From Fennellomyces sp. T-0311 (lineage: Eukaryota > Mucoromycota > Mucoromycetes > Mucorales > Lichtheimiaceae), in contig JALLLT010000047.1 of the NCBI GenBank assembly GCA_025266875.1, positions 248,001-312,000 of the forward strand: a stretch of 64,000 bases of DNA, read 5' to 3'. The position numbers and the translations under genes were made by a program. The notes under the pieces were generated by a model that saw only the letters and a program-made list of their open reading frames with translations, ran no database searches and was not told the origin of the DNA. The first letter of the stretch is position 1, and every line of letters begins with the position of its first letter. This document shows positions 9,932-24,000 of this stretch, in pieces.

Positions 9932-12900
9932 TTAAAAGGTCGTAGACTTGCAACGGCGTCGCAACGCTTCAACCAGTATTTTCTGATTCATCGGTTTCGT
10001 CACGTACCTGCCATATTTTCAATGGTCAGTACATTACCACATGGTGACATTTCCGTCAAGTCACTTACTCATCCATGCCAGCATCCATGCATGCTTCCCG
10101 AGCACTATCTTGAACATCCGCAGTGAGGGCAATGATTGGGAACCGTATAGATCTTTGCTCATCTGCTTCAGTTTTGCGAATCAACTTGGTCGCTTCAATT
10201 CCATCGCACTGGAAAAAATATTACATTAGATGTATTGGAATCATAAAAAAGTATACAGCAGTACCTTTGGCATATGATGATCGAAGAATCCCACTTTGTA
10301 ATAACCAATTGGATGACTTCCCCATGCTTCAACAGCTTCCAATCCGTTATTTGCACAGTCCACTTGAAAGCCAAGGCGAGTCAGCTGCTTCACCAAAAGT
10401 TTTTGGGCTACAGGGTTATCTGCATGTTTTCGACAGTTAGTATCATAAATGATTGCACGAAGGATTTTTTACCTTCTGCAATAAGAATATGCATTGTGCT
10501 AAAGCGTTCATGCTCCTCGGATGATAAAGCTGTCGTACATATCCTCTCACTGCTGTTATATCGCGGCAATGCTCGAGGTCGAGATATGGCTTGTTGCGGT
10601 GAGCTGCCTTCATGCATAGCATCCACCAAAATTTGCAACAACGTATGTCCTCGTATGGGAAATGTAATGCGAGCCAGTGCCTGTTGTCTGAGAGGATCAC
10701 GTGGAAGCGGTATATTCGGGCTTGTGACAGGTCCCGAATTTTCTCCCTTCACATTTCCCATAAATGCACTACAAGCTGGGTAATGCATAGCAATAACACA
10801 CCGGGTCTTTTCCATAAAGCCTTCCAAGTGAGCCGACCATGTTACGAAGTTTTGATCTTTCCCCAGATATAAGCCAATCACAATTGCCATGTAGTCATTG
10901 GCCTTGCGGGAAACCAATTCGGAAATACTGACTGCTCCATCGATCTGAACACCTGGAAGAAGTTGCTTGACCATATTGATTGTTGAGGTATATCTTGCGA
11001 CTACCAAAACGCGTGCTTCACGAAGCTCGTCCAATAGGCTACGCGTAAGCTTATCGCGAGTTTCCAATTTCTCGAATGCCGGAGCAGTTTGTATGGTAAA
11101 ATGGAAATTGGATCCTTTTCCGGGAGTGCTAGTAACGTCAATATGGCCCGACATGAGCTTCACAAGTTGAAGGCAAATGGATAAGCCTAGCCCAGTACCG
11201 CCATATTTCCGACTAATTTACGATTACGTTATCCGTACAGTTTTCCATTGTTGTCAACCAGCCACTTACGTAGTACTACCATCGACCTGAGAGAATGGGG
11301 CAAAGAGGAATCTACGCTGATCCTCGCTAATACCAATGCCACAATCGATTACTTCAAATGATAAGATAACATGGTCTTTTGGTGTCTTGTGCTTGCCAGA
11401 TTCTGATTTTATGAGCGAGCAGCGAATGGAAATTTCACCCTTGCTGGTAAACTATTTGGACATTACAAAATGGTATTCTACACACATTCCAGTTTGACAT
11501 ACCTTTATCGCATTTCCAAGCAGATTGATGATAATCCTATAACGCACCATATTAGAATTAGGTTAAAGGCAAGCGAAATACTATACTAACTGACGAAGTC
11601 GGTTGGCATCCGCCATAACAACTGAAGGAACATCATCAGAGACTGAGTAGCAGACATTAATCTGCTTTTGGATTGCCATTGCTATGAGAATCTCGATAAC
11701 GTCTGCTATCATCTCTTCGACAACGACCGGTGTTAGATCCAATGTCACCTTGCCAGCTTGCAATTTTGAAAAATTCAACAGATCATCGATGATTTGTAGT
11801 AACATTTCGCACGACTCTTTGGCGGTTTTGACAAGATCACGCTGTTCGCCATCCAGGCTATGAGCGTATGGTTAATGCATGTGGTTCCTTTAAACACTTT
11901 AAACATGCCTTGTTTCAGAAAGCAAAGAGATCATGCCGTAAAATCCAGAAAATGGTGTTCGTATCTCATGACTCATGTTCGCCAAGAAGATTTCGCGTAG
12001 TCGTGTTGCTCGGTCGGCTGCTGCTTTACTGGCTCTAGCCTCCTCCAAAGCTTGCTTCTGCATCTCAATCATTCTATACCATAATGTCAGTAAGCCCGTC
12101 ATCATGATTGGTATATAGAAACGAGTAGGTAACCTGGTATTTGCCATCGTAACGCGCTGGACTGATTTAAACAAGAAAGCATTTGTCATTGAGATGCCCA
12201 TTTGCTGGCATAGCAAGCTCAGCAATGTGATATGGCGCTCGGTAAATATGCCAACAGGTCCCTCAATAATCAGGCAGCCAACAATAGAATCCTTGTGCTT
12301 GATTGGCATACAAATTACGGAGCTTTTACCGGCGCGCGTGAACCAAGCACCAGTAGCAAAGCGTGGATCTTCTTCGACAGAAGGCACAAAGATGTATGCG
12401 CCCGTATTGATTGTGTGGTAGACGATTGGGGTTGATATCAAATCAATATCTTCCGACATTTCCAGTGGTGGGTCCAATATTCTCGTTTCCTCGCATCGGC
12501 TGCCATATACGCAAACGCCAAACTTCTCATCCTTCACTATAACCGCACCGCATTCTGCACCAGAGTTTTCCAAAATGATAGACATCATTGAGGTCAGCAA
12601 GCCATCCAATTTGACTTCCGAGGACATCACACAAGAGCTTTTGAGGATAGACGTCATGTCCAGCTATTATTCACAATTAGCATACCTTGCTAAAGATGCT
12701 GATCAAACTTACGATATCAAGAGACATTAACATCTGCTCAGTTGTAAGCTGTGTATTTGTCTCTGAACTGTCAGGGATGGTATTCAAGGAGTTCTGTGAA
12801 TTGTTTCCTAGTGATGTATTGCTGGTCCATCTCGTTTGGGAAGTAAGGTAAGGATACAAATCGGTCTGGACACCTGTATCACATTGGCCACTCATATCAC

Positions 12901-15900
12901 CGAAGGAGTTGATGAGGTTACTGTACTTCATACGGAGGTGCTGTACTTTGCCATAAGATCCATTTGTCGAATATAAATCAATTGCCTAATACGTATACAA
13001 ACGTTTAATCTGACAACAGTCTGCTGCAATATAGTACCTACCTTTTTTATAACAGTAAATGCAACATTACCCATTCCAACACGGTAGTAGAACGCACCAG
13101 CATACTCCTGAGCGACGCACATATGGAAAAACCAACCACCCTGACGTGCCTGGTTAATAGAATCCTCGTAAAGGAAACTGGCTTTGGCGATACTTGAAGG
13201 CTCTTCATATGATGTTAGCTCTGCCTCGATAAGCGTCCAGAACATCGTGTTGTTAACAGAAGAATTTGTTGTCCATTCGTGTATTGCGTCTTGGTTGCTT
13301 CGTATCTGAGCAAGATAATGTTTTTGCATTTCGGGGTCCGGAACGCCGTCTCGTAGCTTATTCATCAGTGCAAGCGAAAAGTATTGGAGCATGACGCGAG
13401 TATGTCGATGACAAGCATGATGGTGAGTAGCCTCCAAGTTGCTGAACCCATTTTCAATAGCCATATTTGTGTGCCCGTACAACGTTTGGACGATCAATTT
13501 GAATGTCATGTACCAGCTCAAGGGTAGCTCGGAGTCGGTACTTTGGCGGCAGCTCTCTTTCACAAAATAGGCGCTATTGAATCCATCATCACCGTCAAAC
13601 ACTTCTTCCGTGTGATAGTAGGTACATCCTTGAAGAGCCTTGCATGCCCGAATAATACTCATCACAAGCAAGTTGCTTTTTTCTGATGCTGACCAAGTGT
13701 AGATATCTTCGTAATAAGCCTCGCTTTCGTGCAAAGTGTCCGTGATGCACTTGTTCAGTCCGAAAAGTAACAATAACCGGTAAGCCCGATGGAATGTGAC
13801 GTAGATGCGATCGCCTGAGGACATAGATAATTGTGCTCCTGTCTCAAAGTACTTGATAGCATCTCGGTAGTGGTGTTTCCAACGCAGGACCAGGACTGCG
13901 TACTGGAAATATGCTCTTCCCCGTATATAGCTGTTTGCAGACTTCTCCAGCAAATTAAGTCCCAGGATGCCCAAGTCCTAATCGATGAGATTAATCTCCC
14001 TACCATAACATAGAAATATTTCCTTTCCTACCTCAGCAAAGTCATAATTTTTATACGCAAAAGCATATCGAAGAGCGGTAAACATAAAGCCGACAGGCGA
14101 TACATCAGATACTCCTTCCTTTAGCGTTATTTTAACTATTCGCATGCCATAGTAGTACATTTCAGATTTTTGACCCGTCCAATATGCAAAGGTGCATCTA
14201 CAGTGTATGGTTACACATCACACGGAAACATAAATAGACTATTCACTTACAACTCCTCAAGGACAGTCATAATACCAATGGCAAGTGGATCATTGCATTC
14301 GCATTTATCCGTGATTGCTTCAATTCCAATATCTTCAATTTGTTGCTCCATTTCGTCCATTTCGATTTGCATCTCTTCAACCGTTGTTGAAAGACGGTAT
14401 CTTTCTTCATTGAGGCTTTCAAGGCACTTAATAAGCGATTCTCGACCTTTCTCTGGCATTTGACGACCAAAGTAATACTTTGATTGTACCCGATATGCGT
14501 TCAAGCGGTCAATAGGATTGCGAGCATAAAGGAAAACTGACTCGAGTATCTGCTCAGTGCGTTCGTATTTACCAACGATCCAGCTAAGTGCGGCTGCGTT
14601 CGTGTACAAGTTCAATGTCTCGGTATAGCTAGTTAAATCCCATTCAGTTCCAGGATTTCCAAGCTCGATCGCCGCTTCGTAGTTAGCAAATGCAATGGCA
14701 TGTGCTCCTGATGATTGACTGCGATTTCCGGCCTCGATAAGAACACGACGACAGGCATCTTTATCGTTTGCAAGCTTGACGAGGTTACTGCATTTCATAA
14801 TGTGATCAGCTATCAGGATGGGATCATGGCCACTGCCTAAAAATTAATGAGTTCATAACCGTGGTTTAGACGAGTGGCTTACTTCGCATCATATATCGAG
14901 CAATGGCAAGATGAATTTTGTTACGCATATCAGAATTTGCTAGTTCTTCAGCTGCTTGAGCCACCCGATCATGGCTCCACCTGAACTCATCTGGTCCAAT
15001 CGGTACAAAATATCCTTCTTGCAATGCGACTTTTAGGCCGTTCAAGGGATCAAAGCTGGAACCTCCGGTGTACAGTTTGTCGCTCGTATCTCGATGACGC
15101 AACGATGGACGCGCGCCTTGTTCTTTCTTGGAACGAAAAGTAGAAGTACCCATGGCTTGTGGTTCCACAAAGACGTCTGAAGTACCCAAAGCAGACGTGC
15201 TTGCATTAGCATCGTCTGCAACGGCCGAACTAAGCATTAGCTGCTTCAGCATATCCCAAGAGAACGTATCTCCGACAAATGACGCCCACTTTAGCAACGT
15301 CTGACTGTCGCTCGGAAGCTCACGCAATCGGCCCACCATAAACCATACATCAAGCTCTGGACTCGCCGCTTGTACACCATATGCGACATGCTCTTGAATT
15401 GCTTCGATATTGAAATCCCATTGTTTTGACTCCCAGTTGAAAAAGATGAGCTTCTTGCGTTCTAGGGTTTGCATGAGGTGTGTCATATAAAATGGGTTGC
15501 CAGATGTCTTTTGCATGAATAGACTTGCTAATGGCATAACAGCATTGTTGTTGGCATTTTTTGGTCGGTGAAACGTGTCGCAAATAAAATCGATAGTGGA
15601 GTTGATATCAAAAGCTTCTGCCTTGATAAAATGTATGTTGGAAGCAGAGTCATCGAGGATCTTGGCAAGCTTCGGAGTAACCTCCTGTTCGCGATAAGAA
15701 ATGAAAGCTAGTAGCTTCACTTTTGAAGCAACCAAAGATTCCAAGAGTTCTAGTGAATTATCGTCTAATAGCAACGTATTAATAGCTGATAGTAACCCAA
15801 GGAGATTTCGATGTACCTGACCGGTGAAGATCATCCAAAAACTATGCGTTACAAAAGTATGTTTAAAATAATACATGTACCTGGCGCATTGAGTAGCTCA

Positions 15901-18163
15901 TTACTTACCAGAGTAATCATATTCCAATGACTGATAGCCCTGAATATTCCAACGAACAAAGCCTGGAACTTCTTGCGTGATTCGATATTCTCCATGTGAA
16001 TTTGTCCGCTAGACCTTCGGTCATCACGCGAACTCGAGACGTTCAATAGTGTCAGAAGCTCGGGAACAGAGTCAAAAAATAGACTAATGTTGCTAAATTG
16101 CACGCCAATTTGCACCTTCATATGTTCGTAGAAACGCTTGATGTTGTCTTCAGACTCTGACAATATCTGCTGCAGAATCTGTGACAATGCGCGAAGGGCG
16201 CCACTGTATGGTAACTTGTTCCTTGAGTCAAATTTGATCGTCGCAATGTATCTGTTTGTCAAGTGGATATGTAAGCTAGGTCAATATCAATTGCTTCCTT
16301 GGTTGATTCATACCCATTTTGTCGTGCAAGGGGATGCACGACACCAAGAATGGTCGATTTTCCTAACCATGTATTTAGCGTACGTTATTCCCCGACACAC
16401 TACATATATAAGCTACCTATACCACCAGATCCATAAAGACTCACAATGACGGTCATGCTTTTCTTGACACGATTCGAAGAACTCAGTATGCTGCTACGTG
16501 CGCTGGATTTCTCACTTCCAGCAAATCCGCTGTAAAAGCTATGTGTATCCATCGACTTGCTTCCACCTATATCACCCCAATTGACTTCCTCTGTGACAGA
16601 GCCCTCGCTTATGGTATCGGGAATACTTGCTGTGGTGCTCAGCTGACCAGAAACATTCGATAGGCTACTCGTGACTCGTGACGACAATCTGTCATGTTGG
16701 TGTGTGCGCATGCGACTGGCTTTGTAATCAGCAGCATATTGCTCAATCATACTGGTCATTTCGGATATCGCACTTTGCCTGCCATAAACCGTTTTCGGTA
16801 GCGTAAAAACCGAAGCGATATCGTGCTGTGCCAGTGGAAACATAGGGATATGTGCCTATAAACACAGCAGCGTGAGGAGCCTGAATGTGTATCTCATATA
16901 TGACATTACCTCCTTCGACTCTTCTACCTCCAAAAGCCTAGTTAGGCATTCCTGTAGATCCACTCGGACACCATGAGCGCTGCTATACCGATCATCCGGT
17001 GCCTGTACGTTTCCGTCAGAAACGCTACACAACCTGCAAGGGTATTCATACCTTGCTCGTCATCTTCTCAATGATTCTCGACACTATTTCAGGCACATCC
17101 AGCTGCAATTCATGAACCAAAGGGATGGGGCGGCTCAGGACCCCGTTCAAAATCTCCAATGGCCCGCCTTCAAAAGGGTTTCGTTTGGTAAGGAAGACAA
17201 AGAAAACAACGCCAAGCGAGTAGATATCCGAGCGATGATCCAAGGTGTATGCTGTGCGACCGGTCTTTTCTGGACTGACATACACCACCAAATTTTGAAG
17301 CATATGCGTAAGCTCTTTATTTTGAGCGGTTTTCCGCCAGCCTTCCGTGGTCAGATATGTTCCCAAGGACTTGAAGCCACAACCAAAGTTCCACAACTTG
17401 ACATTGTCCACATCTTGACCGCTCCATTGAAAGGCAGAGAGTTGCAACTCCCCATGAACAACGTTGAATTTATGAATGAATTCCAGACACCCAATGCATT
17501 TGATGGCAAAACGCAGAAACGTGGCTAAATCGTAGGTTGGGGCTGAATCACGCGTGCCCATTGACTCCAAGGAATGATCGCACTCGGCTTTCCATGGTCG
17601 AGCAGTGACAGAGCTGACAACAGAAGAGCGGGAGCTGGTGGCGATAGGCGTTTCTTTGGAAAAGTGGCCTCGACCTTCATCTGTGTAGATTGCTGCAGTC
17701 AAGCCAGAGGCAAGGTTGATACATTCAAGGGGTTGTACTACAAGCGCTACTTAGTATGATGGAACCATTTTTCTTTGCTAGCTTCCGTACCAATGAAATC
17801 TGATCCTCCAGGAAGTTGGTAAAGTTTTTTTGTGGTGTGAAACTCTCGTTCCAGATGGTGCGAGCTATTCGACACTTTCGCTATCACTGCGTCCTTTGTC
17901 GATATTCTAGGGTTGATAACACGTTCGTGAGCTTAGATCTAATGATTTGATGCTACTGTTCTTTACTTGTATCCGTAGACAACGTTGACGTTTTCATTGT
18001 ATGTCAGACTTGATATCACTGACGATTTGAAGTGATAGCCGGATATACGGAGCATACCGGACGGTGAACCATTGGCGACACCCCACTCTGCTTCAGAAGC
18101 AACCGAGTCGACAGAAGGTGACTTGCTTTGAAGGCCCATATAGTTTGACTGCTGGGTGAACAT
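9932..18163 (-). CDS. Group X hybrid histidine kinase with N-terminal pseudokinase (HHK1)
   Basis: Membrane-less sensor kinase of the fungal group X type (compare S. pombe Mak2/Mak3 and C. albicans Chk1). The 22-exon model (18163-17967, 17906-17791, 17737-17052, 17002-16910, 16855-16417, 16362-16314, 16251-15909, 15841-15817, 15764-14883, 14836-14251, 14197-14032, 13977-13042, 12985-12713, 12663-12134, 12073-11909, 11857-11591, 11536-11503, 11451-11270, 11212-10473, 10419-10265, 10208-10069, 10007-9932) totals 7080 nt, 2359 aa. Domains in order: kinase-like (HRD replaced by HGE, DFG by NFG); STAND/AAA-type ATPase with P-loop GSGGIGKST (Lys about 512); helical repeats; GAF; HisKA ([10 protein letters not shown], His about 1809); HATPase with N-box [11 protein letters not shown] and GGTGLGLSI; degenerate receiver; true receiver (FFDHHMPK, Asp about 2283). 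The intron at 11908-11858 uses a GC donor. The start is uncertain: the frame is open upstream of 18163 without an ATG. Phosphorelay signalling is inferred from the family. Confidence 0.88.
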
Positions 18164-19566
18164 GTTAATCAAGTCTGGACAAGTCTGCTGGTTATTGACA
18201 TTCACCTTGCCGTGTATAGGTGATGGGAAAAGAGAGTTGTCAATTTCCACGGATGACGGGGTTAACGTATGACTATATCATTCCGTTCACACATATTGTT
18301 TCGGATACCAGTAATCGAAATATACTGATGTCCTTGATGGGAAAAACTTATATGGCTTTTGTTCTTGGAAAACGGCCTTCGAGTGACATTTTATGGGAAG
18401 CTTAATCACCGATATTATAGCTCACATCACTACTACTATCCATGCCAGACTTGGTGCAAGAAGTATCCCAAATTTCTATATACGGAAACTTCCGTCGCAA
18501 TGACGCCTTAACAATCACATGCTTACATAAAACTAACGAGTGGTGGTCTACTAGACACTATATGGAAGCGTTTTAGCATTGTACTCTGCACAGTATGGAA
18601 AATACTATATCAACTCAAATGACAACTTTACAAAGGCCATTAAGCTCTACTAATAGGTATGCCGTATCCTTCAGCTATAATAGTAACTATCTTTTTATTT
18701 CTTATCTAGTCCAATTCTGACTATGATTATTGCTTATATTGTAGGCACTTGATTCATATTGCGGGGCATTCTTGAGTTTGCGTTCACAACAGCCTCCATC
18801 AATAACAAATACTTTAAGATCAGGCATATCTGCCATCACAAAGTAATAATTTGGCCCAGCTGTTCGGTTGATTTGACTCCATGAGTTTGTTAAAGCACTG
18901 ACTCGGGAATCTTAAAGTAAAACGAGAGTGTAAGGTATATGCGTCTTTATGGCTTCATATGGGTATAAAGCCTTGTTCGTTAGATGCACTTGACGAGCAC
19001 CACCGGACCAGTAGATTGATGTTTTTAACAAAACACATGCTATGCGTATTAGGGCTCTAAACGGGCCATGCCCGACGGATATCGCGCCAATTACGTCTGG
19101 CCACATCTGTGGCCCGTCGAGGCCCAACAAAACGGGCAAGTCAGTGACACAGGCATTATACGCCGTGTTAGTTTCTTTCCGGCCTCGCACCTAAGTACTT
19201 CATTACTTTTTCCCATTCCATTCCCTTTGAAATGCACTACGTTTTAGATCAATTTCACGTATATTAGTCCTTCATTTCGACTGTCATATGAATTAGTATC
19301 GTATCACTACCCTAGCAGCCAAGTTTTCCCTTTTATGTCGTCTATGCCGCCTTTCCACCAGGGTAATATTTTAAACCGACTCCGATTGCACAGTTCCTCC
19401 CCATCCATTTTTCCATTCTTCCGTTCTCAGCACCAAACTATAGAGTTAGCGTATTGTTAGCGTCGATATAAAGGTAAGTCATATCGTGAAAAATAAAGTA
19501 GGCAGGCGAAAAAGGAAAAAGGTCAAAGATCTGTGAGTTGACACCCGGAGAAAAAGAGAAGTCTCC

Positions 19567-19652
19567 AAACATTACACGTGACATCAATCCCCGAACTTGA
19601 AATTACAAGAACCCGAATTAAATGGCCCGTCCAACTGTCACGTGTAATGTTT
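19567..19652. repeat. Perfect 17-nt inverted repeat carrying CACGTG motifs
   Basis: The arms AAACATTACACGTGACA (19567-19583) and TGTCACGTGTAATGTTT (19636-19652) are exact reverse complements with 52 nt between them. Each arm contains an E-box, CACGTG, the core bound by bHLH factors. It may be a paired regulatory site between the divergent kinases, or the remains of a very small foldback element. No TA-type duplication is obvious. Confidence 0.7.
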
Positions 19653-20791
19653 CAATGGATGTTCACTTCTTTGGTTTGTCTGTCGGTTTCTTGATACGAC
19701 TTCTGATTGATAAAGTGTCAAAAATGTATATTTGAGAGTTGGAAAAAAAGGGGGTTTTTTCTTTATTGTCCTTTAAGGAGTGACTTATTTATACTGGTAA
19801 GAATTAACTAATGAATGGAAACACGGCTCGGACCAGATAGAAGGATTGACGTAGATATGATACGATGGTAAATAAAAGGAAAATTGGGCTAGAGAATAGT
19901 CTATGAGAAGGTTTTCATGGGGCGGAAACACAAAAAGAAAATACGATGCTAATGATGATTAGCATGAGCAGTTAAGTGAACTAGTGATATTCAGCTTATA
20001 TCAATCGGATCAAAGAAAAGGAATGTATAGAAAGGTTCAGTCATAGAGTTGCCGAGGCCGAACGAAATATACAACACAATGTGACACAACGAACGCCAAA
20101 AGGCAGAATACACATAACATTTTAATACGAGTTTTTTTTATCGCTACAGAGCACATTGCTCGACCGCACACTTTTCGGTCTGGCTCAATTTTACCACAGG
20201 ACTCAACTTTGCCTTTGCCAGTTATTCATTCCATCTCTACTATATGTATCCTAATCGAGAAGAGAGTGGATGCGTACACACTGTGGCAGCAGGTACACCG
20301 CCTCCCGTTTTGCTTTGCACATAGGACACTTTGCCGAGCACTCTTCGTACGATGAAGGATGTTTATGGTAGTCCTTTTCTCTTTATGTGATGGCTTTTTG
20401 CGAACGATGATATTAAATGTCAACATTGTTTATATTTAGTAATAAGTGCCTACACGGCCAGTGCACTTTTGAATTGCGAATTTTTATGCTTTTCTTTCAT
20501 TTAATAAAGATATCATTATACAGATCCACTCTATTAATCTTCACTCTTACTCCTGCTTTCACAGTGCTGGCTGGAAATTACCTTTCGTTGTACACATTAA
20601 CTTTTCACACTAAGGCTATTCCTTATCCAAGGTTTAAGACATTTGTGAATTAGCGTGCTGTGGATAATTCGAGTGACGCTAATTAACAGAGTAGCCCATC
20701 GGCACCGATCTTCATGTAGCCAGATTGTTATAGAAGCTGCCCAACCATTTGAAAACTACATCCATTCAAAGGTGTATACTTAGTTGATTTA

Positions 20792-21029
20792 CAGTGTCCG
20801 CTCGCTATAGCGATATGATGGTGCAGTCAAAATCGTACCGTTATAGCGATTATCGTTACAGTGGTTGCTTTATACAAAGATACGAGGTGCAGCCTAAACT
20901 TTATCGTTGTATCAAAATATCAATACTTAAAATAGAATTTGCCAGTGATTACCGTTTTGGTGCATCGAAAATTGTATTGTTATATCGAATTATCGTTATA
21001 TAAAACGTCATTACATGAAGCGGCCACGG
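20792..21029. mobile_element. Candidate pogo/Tigger-like MITE, degenerate
   Basis: A 238-bp segment starts CAGTGTCCGCT and ends in AGCGGCCACGG; read inward the ends match at 9 of 11 positions, and TA occurs at both outer borders. Inside are repeated TATAGCGAT / ATAACGAT-type words in both orientations (CGTTATAGCGATTATCGTTA near 20839, TATCGAATTATCGTTATA near 20983), typical of the subterminal sequence of pogo/Tigger elements. It has no transposase frame. The family call rests on this word pattern only. Confidence 0.5.
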
Positions 21030-24000
21030 TATGTACAATCATAGCAACCATTTTTCACAAGGTTGCGGAGGGAATTAAGAGAAAACTATTGTCATTTGAC
21101 AAAAGCTAATTTTTAAGCAGGTGCAGTAGGATTGGAGACTAGGCAGCACACACTGCAAAAAATTTTTGGGTGAATTTTGGTGAAGGCTAATTTTCTATCA
21201 ACACCATCGCGCAAAGAGAAAAAATTAAGATAGATTTCCATATCAATCCTCGCTCTCATCTATGCGATTTACTACTTCTCTTGTGCAAACCAGGATCCTA
21301 CTGACAAACGGCAATAGACGCATCCGTGATGCTGTAAAAATACGAAGATCTGTTTCATATGAATCCCATTATTTGTTCGATATGCTATATTAGCCAGATT
21401 CTAATTCTTTGTTTATAGCTCAATAGTTATATCTCTATTTGGAAGCTATTAGATATACCCTATTAACCTATGATCTCTTTGTTGCTGTACAAAGATTTAT
21501 CTCTGCTTATATACTTATTGTAAACATCATGATACGGGCTTGCTGACAGACCCACTATACACACTTATATAAAGTAATCGAGAAATACTTGTGTATATCT
21601 TACCAGTTTTCAGGGGTTTGCCTAACATAACACTTATTATACCACAACAACGATTGTCGGATCCGAAAACTTAACGCCAAAAAGAACTTGACTCCTGATT
21701 ATTCTCCTCGTTGTGTAACCGCTCATGCATTTTCATGGTTATAAAACATAGGGGAAATATCTATAATCAGTTCCCAAAGCTACACAGTATTTACTACATT
21801 ACCTAAATACTTTTGAATTTTGGACCAGCCTCGACCTTTTACTAAGTACATCTCGTAATAGTATGCAACGAGCACGCAATTCAATTTTGTTAGTACATAT
21901 GTAATTTTCTATCTCGCTCCGACATAACATGGATACGCATGACAATATATGTAGTGCGCGAGGAAAAATATCACTGCAGAACCTGGTGCATGGTTCCATA
22001 TCATTTGCCGCCGCATATGCCTTTCGGTAGCTTCACCGAATTTTGAGTACAAAATTTAACATTGCTAAAACTAAATACTTCTAACAGAGTGAAACACGCC
22101 ACTTCATGTAGCAGTTGTCGAATTTTTCATGGTTAAAACACCCGCAGCTTATATATACGGAAGCAAGGGCATGTGTTGTAAGTACATAATTGAGGAGGTG
22201 ATTTTATAAAAAGCACCAAAAGAGTTAACATTACAAAACATGATTTTGAAATATGATAACATTGTATGTACTCCTGTGGACTTGTGAAATTTCGACACTT
22301 CAAGCCAATCTCTTTTAGTCTCTCGCTCCTCTCATTTTTATGAAAAGCTGTAAAGGCGTAAGTCGCTGGAGTAAAAAAAGACTGTGATGCTCTAGCAGTA
22401 ATGCTACCTGATACATTTACCTGTAAGAAATTGCTCCTAATAGATAGGTAGGTTTTAAAATTTATTCGAAGTGCTTAAGCTCTAGGCTTCTTCTTTCAAA
22501 ATTGGCGGAATTTTAAAAGTAAACAAGCATGCTGCAGCAGTAGTAATGCATCCCATCATTGCCTCTCGGTTACATGTCTATTAAGGAACCAGAATACAGT
22601 TTTTCGAAAACTAATGTCGCCAAGGCCCAACTTTTATAATCCTTAAATATACGGCGAGTTCCATTTTTGGAACGACATTGATTTCTTTGAGTAGCGACAT
22701 TACTTTTGGAAATGTTGTACATAACTTTCAGCATATCATTGACATCCTCCTCAATGATCTACCACGCAAGGCCAAAAGCCTACGGTCTGGCCGCTGGCGC
22801 CGAAAATGGCCACCGCTTCTCCACGTTCTCCGGGATATTGATGTATGTACCCATCCAGATACACAATTTGACCCAGAACCCGATCCACAGGTGATCCTGG
22901 ATGCATTCTTTGATGATACCAACAGCAATATCGATACCACTGGCTATTATTCCCACTACCATGGGTACACACACAACAATAAATACCTTTTATTGAAAAG
23001 AAAGAGTACCCGCCTCGGCGTTGCCGGGCTGAATCTAGGCCACTTAGGGACCCGGGAACTAAAAATTTTGCCGCTATCACTATCTCCCTTCCTTTTCTTT
23101 TTCTTTACTTTGTCGCGTAGCTAGAATTTTATATTTATTGCTACACCTGATACCTCCCGAGCTCACAGTCCTCACATCAGGTTTTTCTTCCCAGTAAGGG
23201 TTTTCCTGAATGTCCCACCACCTATACCCACTTTTCATTTTCCTATCTACACTTTTCAATTCCCTCTGCACTCATTATGGCCGGCGAATTGCCTAAAGGA
23301 TGTCGCTCTCGAGTGCCATACTCACGAATTATAATAATAAATACGCTTTAATCTGTATATAACTTTGATTAGTTAAAATAATGCTTTCGATCATTCTTAA
23401 ATTTTGAAGCAATACGTCCATTTAAAGTTTATGATCTCCTTAACTAATGGATCACTCTTTCATGCGAAGTTATAATCTGTGACGGAACTTTGCTCCTTTC
23501 ACAAAGCTAGAAGCGGTAGTTTTATATTTAAGCGTAAATGAGGTACATCGTATTGAAAATAAGACACGACCTGGAATCATGAGTCACACGAAAGTTTGTT
23601 GAAAGTGAATGTTTATGCTTTTTGAAAGTATATCAGATTAACGCAGAGTTAAAAAAGAAAATTTATTAATCGGTAAGGTAACGCTCAGCAGCTTGCCTAT
23701 TATATATACGGAGATGTCGTCCGAACTTTGGCGAAGAAGTATTCACAATTAGGTTACACGCTCACAGACCTCACTTGAAGTTCGGTACTTCTACTCCGGA
23801 TGGGTATCGTCACTCCGGCAAACTAGTCTGTGAATGGAAAGTGTGCTGCCGCTAATTCTCTTGCATTTCGGTCCGACATGTGCAATACGTCTGGTACACT
23901 ATACCTTGTCTATCGTAGGGGTTGTCATGCTTTTCGGTTACTTTCACTTTATGAAGTAACCATTACTTTAAATAGACATTAGTACCAGCATGTTTAGCGC

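Noticed and set aside
18164..18280. Longer N-terminus for HHK1
   Set aside because: The frame is open up to a TGA near 18278 but offers no ATG, so the start was put at 18163; an extra upstream exon cannot be excluded.
18912..19190. 92-codon minus-strand frame
   Set aside because: GC-richer than its surroundings but without any motif or consistent exon extension.
22678..23124. 148-codon open frame in the HHK1-HHK2 spacer, with competing minus-strand frames
   Set aside because: No recognisable motif, several mutually exclusive frames of similar length, and no splice or promoter support.
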